Shown piece after piece: positions 10,745 through 22,476 of a stretch of 64,000 bases of DNA (position 1 is its first letter; each line of letters begins with the position of its first letter). The notes under the pieces are model-generated. The model was given only the letters and a program-made list of their open reading frames with translations, had not been told where the DNA came from and did no database searches. The position numbers and the translations under genes were made by a program. Location: assembly GCA_015680685.1 (NCBI GenBank), contig MNCI01011145.1, positions 498,169-562,168 of the forward strand, read 5' to 3'. Source of the DNA: Gnetum montanum (Eukaryota > Streptophyta > Gnetopsida > Gnetales > Gnetaceae).

Positions 10745-13739
10745 GATGCACTAATTAGGTGAATGAGTTGTGGCAGGTTCTCATGAAGGCTATGACATGG
10801 ACATGGTATGTCTATGATGACTATGATGGCTATGATGGCATGATGTGTGATTTATCCATGTAATTATTCATTTTAATTCTAATTTTATTATTACTTAGAT
10901 TAAAGGGGAGAAAGGTAGATAATTCACATGGGTCTTGGAGGTAGATGAGAGAGGGTAGCTAGGTCACATTGGTTGAGGGTAGATAGAATAGGGAAGAAGC
11001 CTTTAAGTACACATACTTACTGAACCTAAAGCATTCTTGGCCTCTTAGATCTTGGGTTAGAGGTTAGCTAGGTTGAAGGAGTGTAAGAAGCTTTCTGACC
11101 TAGGGAGCATGTGGGAATACCCAAGTAATAGAAGCTAGCAAATCCTAGCCCCCTTTTCATGGTTGTTTCAATTCACTGGGTTTTGTTTTAATTAATATAA
11201 AGTCTTATAGAATTAGAATATTTTGGGATGGGTATTTCTTTCATGTTATGAATATATATTTTCATTGCAATAGTTATTGATTTTCCCTTATTTAGAGTAC
11301 TTCCTATGAACTCTACCTTTTGAGGGTTGAGAATGATTTGAATAGGTCTTGGTAAAATGTCAATATCTCTTTTTCTATTTTGAATCTGGTTGTGATCTAC
11401 CTATTATTGGATCCTTATGAAATTATGTACAACATTGATGAGGTAATAATATCATAATTCATTGTAGATAAGGTGCTACATATTGTTTTTCCAACATTAC
11501 CCAGAATCACATCAATTTTAGTAGGGTCTGAAGTTAAGGATATATCTCTTGTTTTATTGCATTTATAATTATAAAATTTTAATATTATACTTAAAACATA
11601 TATACCATGCAAATTCAAGTAGAAGGACTGGAAATTAGCTTTTTTGGTTAGTGTTATGGTTCCATCTTTGGGGGTTTCCTAAATTTGTCTAAATATACGT
11701 AGAAATCTTATATTGATATTCAAATATTAATATCTTCATATCTATAGCTTCATTTATTTTAAAATTTTCATGTATCTTAGATGTGCATGTTATGTTTTCA
11801 ACCAAAGTGAAGGAATTAAAAATATGATCGTTTGATAGAGTTATATGAGATTTACTATCAATCGCTCATTCTATATCTTTTTCTGATTATCTATAATGTG
11901 GGACTGATATCTATTGTTGTGAATCTATAATGGTTTAAATATTTTTTCAGTAATTAATTATTGATATTAGATTTTATTTAAACTCTTAATTAATAATAAA
12001 TTCATAGGGATGTGAGAGTTATGAAAGTTTTATTTGTGAATGTTCAGTTTACCTATTATCTTGGTTAAGATGTCGAATTCTAGTGAAGTTGTTGGGAGAT
12101 GCATATCATTTTCTAATTTTGATCCTTGGCATTGCTATATTTAGTTTTAATTTATTATTGGATATTATCCATTGCAAATTTTTGAAGAAATACAACTTTT
12201 AATTGATTGTGAATCATTGAACATTTAGGACTAGTATTTTGTTGAGCTTGGTCTTATGCTTGGGTGTTGAAATCTTGGAGGATTTGGATCTATTGAATTG
12301 GATTTTATTGGATTCTTGGACCATTAGATTTTTTGGGACATGCCAAATTGTTAATCTTGGAATTGTTGTAGAATATGTCAGATTTTGGGATTTTGGATAA
12401 CATGTTGGATTTATGGTCCTTTTGTTGGCTTATGTATGTTGAGTCCCTCCACCATCAATGTCATTTTAACATCTTTTGATGATTGGGATGTGGTTGGATG
12501 ATTTCATTATTTGATTATTTTCTATGTTTTTGGATGATGGAGCTAGCATCAACTGTGAGGTTGGTTGGAGATGAGGCTCCTTGGAGATGATTTTTTGATT
12601 GACCTCCACTGTTAGTGCACTAGTGTGGCTCTCACTATAGGACCCATCTGATAGGATAGGATGATCAATGACTCATTGGTCTTGTGTGATGCCTTTAGAA
12701 GTCTAGAGGTGGGTATCTACAAGGACACCTCTAGCACTGGTATGTTTGGAAACCTTGGTGGAGAATCCACAAGGACCACCTTGATTCATTGAGACTAATA
12801 ATAAATCTATGTGCATGGTAATTTGATATTTTGTTAAAAACTTTGTTTTGAAAATTGGAAAGTATTCATGAGAACCTGATATACATTGAAACTGAGTATG
12901 GTGCATGCTAGCCTCCTTGTTTAGGTGATGGGTAGAGTCGATGGTTGTTGGTTTTGGACTACTATGATGGTCAAATGAACTAATCCAATTCTTGATGGAT
13001 GTTTGTGATGGTTTTGTGTTTGGATATTATTTGCATTGATAGATGTATGGAACTAGATTTTTTCATGTTTTAATGGATGATACTGGATCTTGTAGTGGAT
13101 GTATGTTTGGATATTATTTTTTTTATTGCTTTGTAGGTTGTCATGTCCTACCTAGCCCCCATGAGACCTATCCTTGATTCAAATACAAGATTCTGCCAAG
13201 GTTACTTACTCAATGGTAGTTGCTATTTTAGTTTTTTGTAGTACTACTTTGGGCTAGGAAGATCATGGAGTACATGTGGTATCTAGGAGATGCTCATAAT
13301 ACAAGATGAAATTATGTGTTATCCACAAGTATATGTATATTAATTTGATTTATGTGTTTGATCTTCTATAGTATACTTTTTATAGATTATGAATTATATA
13401 GTGACAATGAGAACTTATCATATGTCTTTATGTAAGATGTTTCGGATGAGATCATTTTGATATTTATGATGTCATTGATGTAAGACTTCTTTTAGTGGAT
13501 GCTTATAATTTAACTCTTTATTATACTTGTATATCTATTCATCTTAATAATAGAAGATATAATTTGTTTCCATATTCTTGTCATTTAATCTCTTCTTCCT
13601 CTTGGTCATGGATTAACCATACTTCCTTTCACTCTGTTAAAATGAAATGATTTCATTACTTTTCCATGATAAATCTTTGATATTTTTTATTACCCTAGGT
13701 AATGCTCTTCGTCCTAAGGGTAGAAAGAATAATGTTACA
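10745..13739. repeat. Element G: truncated copy of the F-type long LTR inside the accessory ORF of D
   Basis: Collinear with F from F position about 2466 (CACTAATTAGGTGAATGAG) to the terminal ATGTTACA at 13,739, so the first roughly 170 bp are missing. The two copies have clearly diverged, by substitutions and small indels. No coding capacity was recognised. The accessory-ORF homology of D stops at 10,744 and restarts at 13,740, which fixes the borders. Confidence 0.65.
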
Positions 13740-15140
13740 AATAACACTGCTATTGTTACTAAAAAAACTATAAAGCCATCCAACCCAATCCTAGTAGTAA
13801 AGAAGTCATTGTATTCATCCTATGATAAGCATTTCATGAAATTTTAGGGAATGCAGTACCCTTCTCTATCATGTTATAGGAAGGAGAAGGAATGATGGTT
13901 CTAGTCATACCAAATAAGGGCTAAGAGATAGCACTAGTGTTGGTGGTAAATTGAGTTGGGGAAGCCCTTAATGCTTCTAGTGCATATTTACTAGACATTG
14001 CTCAAATGCCAGACATACATGCATCAATAGAAGAAGGGAGTAAACAAATGAATGCTACCCAATACAAAGAAGTATTAGAATGATTAATGGAAGTTAGGCA
14101 ACCTCTTATATAGATCTTTGATCTCTTAAATTATATATCAACAACCTATCCATAGCCACTAGAGAGAAGGGCTAAATTACTAATTTTCAATGCTTAAATT
14201 GAGGAGTCCACTAATGGTAATTGATGGTTGGTTGCTAAGGTTTCAGAATTAAGAGCCCATCTTTTTGATCAAGCGATTCTTAGGCTAGATCTCACAAGAG
14301 TTGTATCTTTTTAGTAGCTTCAACAATAGTACCAAGAGGCTTAGAATGCAAAATAAATGATGATCTTCAAGACATTAATATTAGAGGCCATGAACAAAAA
14401 TACTAATATGATCTCTTGCAAGGTCACAATGAAAACTTGGTGCTTACCTATAATAACCATATCCTGCACAATGTTGAGTAGCAAAAAAGAATAGATGGTA
14501 GAATAAATTCACTAATAGTAGGAATAGCTTGCCAAGCTAAAGTTGAATCTAAGGAAGTTTACTATAAAGAACAAGAATATTTCAATCAAAGAGGTTCAAA
14601 CCCTTTACTAGAAGACTTCTATTAAGATTGTTGCTTAGAAAAATAAAATGTTAAAGTTTGAAAGAATGAAAAATCACTTAAGGACTAGATCAGAATGCTT
14701 AAGAAGATTAATGAGAAATAAATAAAGTTGGCTAACGAAAAGGTAATTGAGGCCATCTAGTATCTCCAACAAGAAGGCATGCTTGATAGCCCATCCTTGA
14801 TTGAATTAATGCATACAATTAAGCAAAGATCTACATGAAGGAGTTGCAAATTAAGGAGATGAATGAGTACATAGAGCTCACCAACATCTCTTATGCAAAC
14901 TTGGCAATTTTGACTATGGAAAGGCCAAAGGCTAAATTAGAAAAGTAGATGGCTAGCTCTTACCTCCTTTACAAGGTAGAGTTTAAGCTCCATAAGGAGA
15001 CGGATCAAAATTTAGAGGTGGCCAATGCAATGCCTGAGGTTTTCAAGTATAAGTTCATGGATCCACAATCTATTCTTGAGAACTTGGCTAGAAGAATGAG
15101 TTATCACAATAAGCTACAAAACCTTATCAATATGTTTTAA
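13740..15140 (+). pseudogene. Accessory ORF of element D, C-terminal coiled-coil part
   Basis: Matches the C-terminal half of the C accessory ORF. TQYKEVLE-LMEVRQPLI-IFD aligns with TEHEDALDQLVQTGQVLTSLFD, and KELQIKEMNEYIELTNISYANLAIL aligns in short blocks with RDLQIQDLTKYMELANLRYANLAML. The frame is open from 14,949 to 15,140 (VEFKLHKETDQNLEVANA against VEFVERKKLAEKLDVTNS). The heptad-like, Glu/Lys/Leu-rich composition indicates a coiled coil. Stops and indels are present upstream. Confidence 0.6.
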
Positions 15141-15275
15141 TTTGAATGTAAATAATTCATCATTTCATTTATAAATATGAAGAATTTATTTCTATCACTA
15201 CTATGCTTGTGGGATATTCCAACACCAATCTAGACCATTCATGATCCATGTGTCAAAGAGAAGAAAATGAAGATA

Positions 15276-15280
15276 CTTTT
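15276..15280. repeat. Target-site duplication CTTTT, left copy (element A)
   Basis: CTTTT immediately precedes the TGATGAG start of element A and recurs at 22,115-22,119 immediately after its CCCATCA end. Confidence 0.85.
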
Positions 15281-16101
15281 TGATGAGTGGCGAGATACCC
15301 CTACACTCAACCATACGAATACAAGCGTAGCATGTGCAATCCAGTAAAACTCCATAGAATAAGTGCCTACATGCCCCATGGAACACTTTGTGTTAATTAT
15401 TCATTGTCTTCCCAGACTTACTTGTAGTTATCACGGTGTATGGTTAAGTAAGTCTGAGGTATATGATTTTTATGCTTCTTTTATGTTTTTGTCTTTTATG
15501 CTAATGAGTTGAAGGGTAGAGAGACTAATTACTAACTTTAACTAATTAACTAAGTCTAAATTATCCTAGCTTCAACATCCATTCCCACTTATTGTACACA
15601 CCCTAAACCGATGCAACTGTGGCTACCAAACGCTAATCGTTGTTGGGATCACCATGTGTAACACATGTGCTCGAAGTGGTCATACCGAGGTACTTAACTA
15701 GAAGAGAAGGGTTGAGAGAGAAAATAGTAAATAATAGATAATAAATAAAAATTAATAAATAATAATAAATAAAATCCTATTCCATGCCCTACAAGGTTTA
15801 TCCGAAAAGCTCATCTTTATTACCATACACAAACTTGTGTTCAGGTACAATGTTTGCTCGAATAAAGATCTGTTCACTTTGGGACTCCTACTGTGGACAC
15901 ATGGAAAATATTCTATCTTTGGAGTGATCAATCTGCCAGAGTTTCCCTACTTTCTAGCCTAGGATGATGAAACAAGGAAGAGTCACCTCTTATTTATAAA
16001 TATGACGGTGCACAGCGATATCGTGGGGGACGATGCGATATCGTGTACGCGATATAACGAGGGATGCGATATCATGGCCCATGTGATATTGCGTCCCATC
16101 A
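15281..16101 (-). repeat. 3' LTR of element A
   Basis: 821 bp, TGATGAG...CCCATCA in plus coordinates. It carries the TATA box on the minus strand (TATTTATA at 15,991-15,998 in plus) and, upstream of it in transcription terms, several GATATC palindromic modules (16,015-16,095). It lacks the tandem CAGCCGATTCCTT modules found in the B-type LTRs. Confidence 0.85.
15991..16101 (-). promoter_or_regulatory. U3 core of element A (3' LTR): TATA box and GATATC palindromes
   Basis: Minus-strand TATAAATA at 15,991-15,998, preceded by about five palindromic half modules of the GCGATATCGTG type up to the LTR end. It is the presumed retrotransposon promoter. Confidence 0.6.
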
Positions 16102-16116
16102 TACCCCCATGACTAA
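16102..16116 (-). other. Polypurine tract of element A
   Basis: Minus strand TTAGTCATGGGGGTA, directly next to the LTR start TGATGGG. The identical tract borders the 3' LTRs of B and C, and a close variant borders that of D. It primes plus-strand DNA synthesis. Confidence 0.75.
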
Positions 16117-17660
16117 ATGAAAACTCATCCTCGAGTTGTTTACAATAATATTGGGAAGGTATGGGATTATTGAATCAATGGAACTAATGGGATGACATGT
16201 GAACGGATCATCATTACAAGACACAACAAAACTGGTGTTCATGACAACAAGAGTGAGCACATTATTACATTGACATAAGGCCTCATTTGGTAGTTGAGAA
16301 AGAGAGAGAGAAAGAAGTGTTGTTGCTGCCAATGCCAAGATTACGCCTTTCGTTGTCCATCCGTAAGCACGTCATCAATCTTGCTCCTTGCATAGCTGCT
16401 TCCAGCACTACTCCATTCCAAATGTTCCTTTCAGATCCAATCTATTGTTGCATTATTGCCATCTTCACACACAACATAGTCTTTTATTAGCAAGGGTAAA
16501 TGAATCATTATGTAATTAATACCTTGCTTCAGTGTAATTCCATTGGCTAGGTTGTGGTATGGCTGATACAGATGTAGAGATATATTAATGATGACTACCG
16601 AAGGTGTAGGGGTTAGGAGAAAATAGAAAATGGATGTCAAGATGAAAAGGAAAAGAATAAAATGGATTGCAAAAATGTTAAGGGAAAGAATTTAACTGGT
16701 GCACTAAATAGGAATGTTAGTGGGTCCTTCCCAAAGCAGGCTCATGCCCTTAATGCCCTAACAGAACCATATTCAAAGAGTCCGTAGGCTCTGGGAATGT
16801 CATTTGGAACAAGAGTTAAAGTCTTAACCACAAGAATTTACCTAAAAAAACAATGCATCAACCAAAATATATACTAATGATACAACTGAAAATGAGGTGA
16901 AGAATAGAGAGAAGGATGGAGAGAAGAGAATGGAATGGAGTCTCAAGAACAAGTTGGTGTACAACCCCTTGTGTGTTTTATGATTAATGTGACTTGGCAA
17001 ATCTCATTCCAACTCTAGCCTCAAACCAACCATGTCCAATGACTTTGCATTAATGCATTCGTCTAATCCATCCCCTTGAATAACAAGAATGGTTTCCCCA
17101 AGGGCCACCACCATTTCGACAAAACAAATGAGGAGAGAATGGGAAGCAAGAAGGGCCTTAGTTAGAGGGAAAAATTTTAGTTCCATAACTAGTGCTTGTA
17201 GCCCAAGGAATTATTCTATCTAAGGGGTGTGCTTTGAATTCTCACTTTTTTTTGTGTTTTTTGTTTTTATGCATGAGAACCACACCATGCAAAGACTTAT
17301 TATTTTTATTTCTCAGCTTCCGATAATTAGGTGACATCGGAATGGCAAAAAAACCCAAGAAGAAAACATCTAAGAACCCAAGAGAATGGCAAACACAAAA
17401 GCATCAAATTCCCTTGAAGTCACACCCTTTTCAATCCTTGATTCCTTCCTTAGTTTGAGAAATACCTAGTCACCGGTTCATTAAAGTTCTTATTAGAAAG
17501 GGATTGTACATTTCCAAGTCAAGAGAGACCATAGAACTTGTGGATGGATGGATGAAGTGAACTCATTGCCTGCCATATCAAAATAACATACCCTAGTATC
17601 AACATCATGACTTAAAGGTAAAAACCAAACATTGGCAATCAATATGAAAATAGTTCATAC
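16117..17660 (-). other. 3' noncoding region of element A with remnant acceptor and short conserved reading frame
   Basis: Collinear with 40,203-41,940 of B. Around 16,430-16,640 a minus-strand frame (YQPYHNLA, VVCEDGNN) is shared with B but is shorter and broken. The sequence TGTGTGTGAAG precedes an ATGGC, where B has TGTGTGTGCAG, so a possible splice acceptor is lost here by C-to-A. Whether the short frame is ever translated is unknown. Confidence 0.4.
16718..16795 (-). other. Conserved noncoding block, copy in A
   Basis: Plus-strand GTGGGTCCTTCCCAAAGCAG, CTCATGCCC and AAGAGTCCGTAGG, the reverse complement of the block described at 9131-9210. It lies upstream of the remnant acceptor in element orientation. 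Confidence 0.65.
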
Positions 17661-17704
17661 CATCATGAAGAATACTTATTGGGTGACAAACTTACACGGT
17701 GGAT

Positions 17705-17885
17705 CACACACACACACACACACAAAATGAAAAAGTATAACGATGTTGAAAAACAAAAACAAGAAAAGTTAAAAAAATTTGTAAAACAAAAACAAGAAAA
17801 TTTAAAGAAATTTGTAAAAAAAAAACATGTAAAACAAGAACGTGTAAGACAAAAATGTGTAAAAAAAAACTTAAAAACAACTAAG
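17705..17885 (-). repeat. CA microsatellite and A-rich tandem repeat after protease (element A)
   Basis: A (CA)n run at 17,706-17,724 is followed by about four imperfect units of roughly 33 bp built from AAAACAAGAAAAGTTAAAG and TTTGTAAAACAAAAA. The same composite sits at the same place in B (41,970-42,125), and an A-rich counterpart lies in C (38,400-38,520). The Lys-rich plus-strand frame across it is a composition effect. Confidence 0.65.
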
Positions 17886-17897
17886 GGCCCCAAATGA

Positions 17898-18660
17898 TTA
17901 GCATAGGTGGCCATCTCCCCCATGAATGAATTTTAAGGGAGAGATCCAAAATAATGAGCATTTTTTTGAATTTATTGGAAGTGCCCAACTTCTCCTGATT
18001 GATGTTCTTAGATTAAGGGATGGAAGTTGGCGATGCTCATATTCCAATGTGTCTATGCCTTTGTTGTTAGCATGAGTTGTTTCCTCAGTTTTTTTCGTGC
18101 ATATTGGGTTGCTCTTTCTAGTAGCTATCAACCACGAGGTGTCTACTACTAGTGTGGTTGCTACATACAAGCACCTTTGAATTTGTGTTTCTTGGGCACA
18201 CCGATTACATGGAAGAGATGCTAAACATTCTTCCTGAGTCACTGTATGTGATGCATAGAACTTTCTTCTTCTCAATCATTCCATAAATGTTTATCTTAGA
18301 TATCTGCAAGGAAAGATCGCAGATCCCTAGGTACGCATCTACTATACTTAGCCATGGCCTTTCCATTATGATTGGGAAGTTCCCTTCATTGTTGTTGATC
18401 ACTAGGAAATTAGCTGGGTAAGACCAACCACACACAGTGCTAACAATATCCTCCACCAATTCCAAAGGAATGGTGATGGACTGGTCTGCTAGCTCTAGTT
18501 GGATGTTGCTCTTCTTAAGTTGGGGTAGGTTCTAGGCTTGATACATCTCTCGTGAAATTAGGTTGACTTTGGAACTTGAGTCAAGAAGAGCCTTATGTGG
18601 TTCATTCCTAGTGATTTGTAGGTAGATTAAGGGACTTCTAGGATCAGTTACTTTTCCTAG
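17898..18660 (-). pseudogene. pro: Retropepsin-like protease of element A, C-terminally truncated pol
   Basis: The minus-strand frame runs through LLDSSSKVNLISRE (catalytic Asp at about 18,580), then QSITIPLELVEDIVSTVCGWSY, FLVINNNEG and PIIMERPWLS, the expected C-terminal hydrophobic GRPWL-type motif with G to E. The usual D-S/T-G triplet is D-S-S. After the protease the frame continues about 120 residues (IQRCLYVATT, NLRTSI) and ends at HGGDGHLC, before any RT. In D the equivalent sequence runs on into RT. Confidence 0.65.
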
Positions 18661-19194
18661 GAAGGTGGCCTACCTTGATCCAGTCAATTGTGGTATGTGT
18701 TAACATAACCGTATGCATACAGCTCTGTTGGACTGAAGGGTGCTCTGAAGTTTTTGGATGGTGGAGGAGTGTACATGGGCTCAACCGCTTGTTATTGCAA
18801 GAGTTTTTCTGGGCTTTTGGTTTTGAAGCAAGGTATTTTTTTTACAGTTGTCAGAACCAGCAGCAGGTTGAATATTTACAGCTCTCGCAATGTGACGTTG
18901 TTGCGGTTGAGTAGGGAGTTCCCCTTGCATTTTTGGAGCAGGAGGTGTTATGGGAACTACTAGTGGAAGAGGTGCAGATGAAGTTGGAGGATGGTAAGTA
19001 TGTGGGGTGCCTCCCAGAGGAGAAGGAGTCCTCCTAAAATACTCCTGAACTTGGTAGTGATGTTGGGGAGTTGTGTGACCTATAGAATCACTTGGAGAAA
19101 CCAGCTACTGCACATAATAACCATAAGGATCAGGTTTCCGGTAAGGGTACTATTGTGTTGATGGTGGCATCCCCCATGATTGTGGGTATTTCCA

Positions 19195-21183
19195 CTACTG
19201 ATGTTGTCTGATGGGTTGTGGTGGAGTTCCACTTGGATAGTACATTAGTGATTGGTGGAACTGCCTTGGATTACCTTGAGGATAAGGTAACCTTTGGGGT
19301 GTTTGTCTTTGGTTAAGTCTCAGATTAAGTGCATACACCCCAGACTCCTGTAGATATGAGATGATTGGACAACATCCCTTAGGATGATCATAATGGAAAA
19401 TCTCACATCCATCGTCATCATCTGTGTCTGAATTCACAATTTCATTAGAGATAGTAATTTTCCCCTTACCCTTGTTATGTGCAGGGCTTGAGTTTCTCTG
19501 CTTTGTCTTGTTCTTGTCACTACTTCATTCCTCCTTAGAATCTTCTATAATTTTCAAGATAGTTTCAAGTTTGGAGTCTAAGGAATCCCATAATTGATCC
19601 ATCTTAGCTGATACTTTTGTTGTTAGTTTTTGAATTGGCAAGGTTTTTCTATTCACCAACTCTTCAAGTGGTGACTCATCCTCCTCAGCACAAAATTTCA
19701 CTCCCTTCTTCTAAAGGGAGGGATCATGTTTGTATTCTTCTGCACTCTCTCTTTTTTGTAGTTTACCTTCTTCTTTTGCTACTTGTTCCAACAAGCGATG
19801 TACTTCATGGGCTCTAAGTTCTGATAGTCTCCCTTGGGCATAAGTCCCAAGGGTTCTTCTAGTTTCATGCCATATCCCATCTACGATGTGGCGAAGTTGA
19901 TCCCACTGTGCATCACCATGGCCCAGGCAACGATGTAACAATGCGTAGTAGTGGCCCATGGTAGCATCCAAGGGTTCATGAGTACCTTGCTTCCATCCTT
20001 GGATCTATTTATGCAAATTGGACACTTTGGAGTATGTTTGATACTTATCGTTGAGGAGTTCTAACATTGTACTCCACCTTCTAATGGTTTCTGGTTCCAA
20101 GGACCAGTACCAACACTTTGCTTCCTTAGTAAGTATCCTAGGAAACAACTTGAGTTTCTGCCACTCGTTTTCTATGTTTTGCAAGGCATAGGCATCGTGT
20201 AATTCCTGTAAATGATGTTACGGATCTGAGTTGTATCCCCCTTCAAATCATGGGATATTGTTCATGTCTAAACACTTGATCCGACTATCTTTTAAATGCC
20301 TTGCTAGAATTCTAACTACCTCCGTTATGTCAACCATACTTTAGGTTGCAAGTAGGGGCTCATCATGACCATCTCTTTCATGATTCCTATGATGTATTCG
20401 TTGTTCCCTACTTTCCCTTTTTTCATGCCCATGTCCTCTCTCTCAACTCTCTCGTTGAGGTCTCTCATTTTTTCTACCTTTATCCTCACTGTTATGCTCT
20501 CTATGACTGTGCCCAGAGGTGGAAGAAGAAGGTGAGTGATGCGAAGAAGGGAAAGAAGAAGGAGAACCATTGTCATGGTGATGTTTCCTACCTTCGCTTT
20601 TATGGCTTCAGCCCCGATCATGATGATGATCTAAGTGCCTGTCCTTGTCATGCATTGTAGTTCCCTTTGTGAACAGTTTGCGTTCACGAGCATTAGAATC
20701 AAGGTTGTGTATTGTGGAGCGTAGCTTCTGATACCCCACCTCCTCACTATCGTTGGGAGGGGGAACATCTCTCATTTCACTTAGGACATGCGGGAGCTCT
20801 TTGCCCTTCAATAGTGTATGTTGGCTCTCCTTCCTTAAGTTCCTCATACATTGTAAAGTTGTGGGATGGTAATCCCTTATGTCAAAATTTTCCAGAATGT
20901 ATTCAGCATATAATTCTGTCATGCCAATCTATGCCAAAGCACAAAGAAGCATGTTTGGGACTAATCGATCTGGAGGTAACACGATGTTACGTTGCAAATC
21001 CCTCCAACGCCTCTATTCATCTTGATGGAGGATAAAAGTAAAACTAGAAATATACTCATCGGGATGAGTATATTCCACCCTATATTGTTGAGGAATTGGC
21101 GAATTTAGGTTATGCATTTTTGATTGCCTACTATTCTTTGTATGATCCCTAGGTGGTGAATTTCTTTTGCTAGAAGAAGACAT
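19195..21183 (-). pseudogene. gag: gag of element A
   Basis: Starts MSSSSKRNSPP and passes through YTHPDEYISSFTFILHQDE, an RDYHPTT block and the Retrotrans_gag-type region (FPRILTKEA-WY-SL, KYQTYSKVSNLHK, DQLRHIVDGIWHETRRTLG, LSELRAHEVHRLLEQVAKE). It ends with a damaged zinc knuckle: CEIFHYDHPKGCC, where the second Cys of B and C is Phe. A Pro/Gln-rich tail follows. The frame has several stops and shifts. Gag would form the particle and package the RNA. Confidence 0.75.
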
Positions 21184-21305
21184 TGTATTTATCGGTTTGC
21201 TAATTACCATTATATAATTTTTCTTTTAATTAAGCCGAAGGTTCGTTTAGGCTCCCAACGATTTGAGTGATATCCTATGTTCTATTCAGCACACAAACAC
21301 TTAGT

Positions 21306-21323
21306 CCCCAGCAACGACGCCAA
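21306..21323 (-). other. Primer-binding site of element A (tRNA-Asp-like)
   Basis: Minus strand TTGGCGTCGTTGCTGGGG, adjacent to the 5' LTR, one or two changes from the TGGCGCCGTTGCCGGGGA type of Athila/Tat elements. Confidence 0.75.
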
Positions 21324-22114
21324 TGATGAGTGGCGAGATACCCCTACACTCAACCATACGAATATGAGCGTAGCACATGCGATCCATTCAAACTCTGCAG
21401 ACTAAGTGCCTACATGCCCCATGGAACACTTAGGGTTAATTATTCATTGTCTTCCAAGACTTACTTGTAGTTGTCATGTTGTATGGTTAAGTAAGTCTGA
21501 GGTATATGATTTTTATGCTTTTTTTATGTTTTTTTCTCTGATGCTAATGATTTGAAGGGTAGAGAGACTAATTACTAACTTTAACTAATTAATTGAGTCT
21601 AAATTAACCTAGCATCATCATCCGTTCCCACTTACCGTACACACCCTGAACCGATGCAACTATGGCTACCAAATGCTAATCGTTGTTGGGATCATCATGC
21701 GTAACGCACGTGCTCGAGGTGGTCATACTAAGGCACTTAAATAGAAGAGAAGGGTTGAGAGAGAAAACATTAAATAAAAAATAAAAAATAACAGTAAATA
21801 AAATCCTATTCCATGTGCTACAAGGTTTATCCGAAAAGCTCATCTTTATTGTCGTACACAAACTTGTGTTCAAGTACAATGTTTGCTCGAATAAAGATCT
21901 GTTCACTTTGGAACTCCTACTGTGGGCACATGGAAAATATTCTATCTCTAGAGTGATCAATCTACCGGATTTTCCCTACTGTCTAGCCTAGGATGATGAA
22001 ACAAGGGAGAACCACCTCTTATTTATAGATATGACGGTGCACCGCAATATTGCGTATGTGATATAGTGGGGGACAATGTGATATTGTGATGGCATGCGAT
22101 ATTGCATCCCATCA
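21324..22114 (-). repeat. 5' LTR of element A
   Basis: 791 bp, clearly the partner of 15,281-16,101, with scattered transitions and short length differences in the A-rich and palindromic parts. TATA box at 22,020-22,027 (minus). The amount of divergence between the two LTRs would give an insertion age if aligned. Confidence 0.85.
22020..22114 (-). promoter_or_regulatory. U3 core of element A (5' LTR): TATA box and decayed palindromes
   Basis: Minus-strand TATAAATA at 22,020-22,027. Upstream lie modules such as CAATATTGCG, TGTGATATTGTG and GCGATATTGC, the GATATCGCG palindromes with CpG decayed to TG or CA. Confidence 0.55.
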
Positions 22115-22119
22115 CTTTT
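22115..22119. repeat. Target-site duplication CTTTT, right copy (element A)
   Basis: Exact repeat of 15,276-15,280. Sequence of element D resumes after it. Confidence 0.85.
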
Positions 22120-22470
22120 GGATGCCTTCAAATTTTTAGTAGTAGTAGTAGGACAACCATAACCACCATCAGTGCCAGGACATGATGAAGGATCCTTAGA
22201 GTCACATGATACTTCACCTCTAGGCACTATGTGACAACTTCATCTCACTTCCATTTATTGAACAAACTATTGCTATTTTTGTCTAAGTGTCCACATTTGT
22301 TATGATTTTCACTAATTTTTTAATCCATATAAATTAGCACTTAGATTCAATTAGTCAATTAGTTAGTCAGTCATTCAGTTAATAAAGTCCCATACTTTCC
22401 CAAATTTCGTAAGAACCTCAATCCCTTTTATTTTTAGTCAAGGATGAATTTTTAGTCAGTCATGGGGGTA
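22120..22470 (+). other. 3' untranslated end and polypurine tract of element D
   Basis: Continuation of D after insertion A. At 22,454-22,470 it reads AGTCAGTCATGGGGGTA, the plus-strand equivalent of the TTAGTCATGGGGGTA tract that precedes the 3' LTRs of A, B and C. No reading frame was recognised in the rest. Confidence 0.65.
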
Positions 22471-22476
22471 TGGGTA

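Larger units (their letters stand above)
15281..22114 (-). mobile_element. Element A: complete non-autonomous gag-protease retrotransposon (Athila-like)
   Basis: 6.8 kb with both LTRs (15,281-16,101 and 21,324-22,114), PBS, polypurine tract and a perfect 5-bp target duplication. On the minus strand the order is LTR, PBS, gag, protease, then about 1.8 kb of noncoding sequence, purine tract, LTR. RT, RNase H and integrase are absent, and pol ends at the same place as in element B. It is inserted in the 3' untranslated part of element D. Confidence 0.85.

Noticed and set aside
17679-17897. Lys-rich plus-strand ORF (and the Phe/Cys-rich minus-strand one) next to the CA run
   Set aside because: Produced by the A-rich tandem repeat. 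The frames are not kept in element B.
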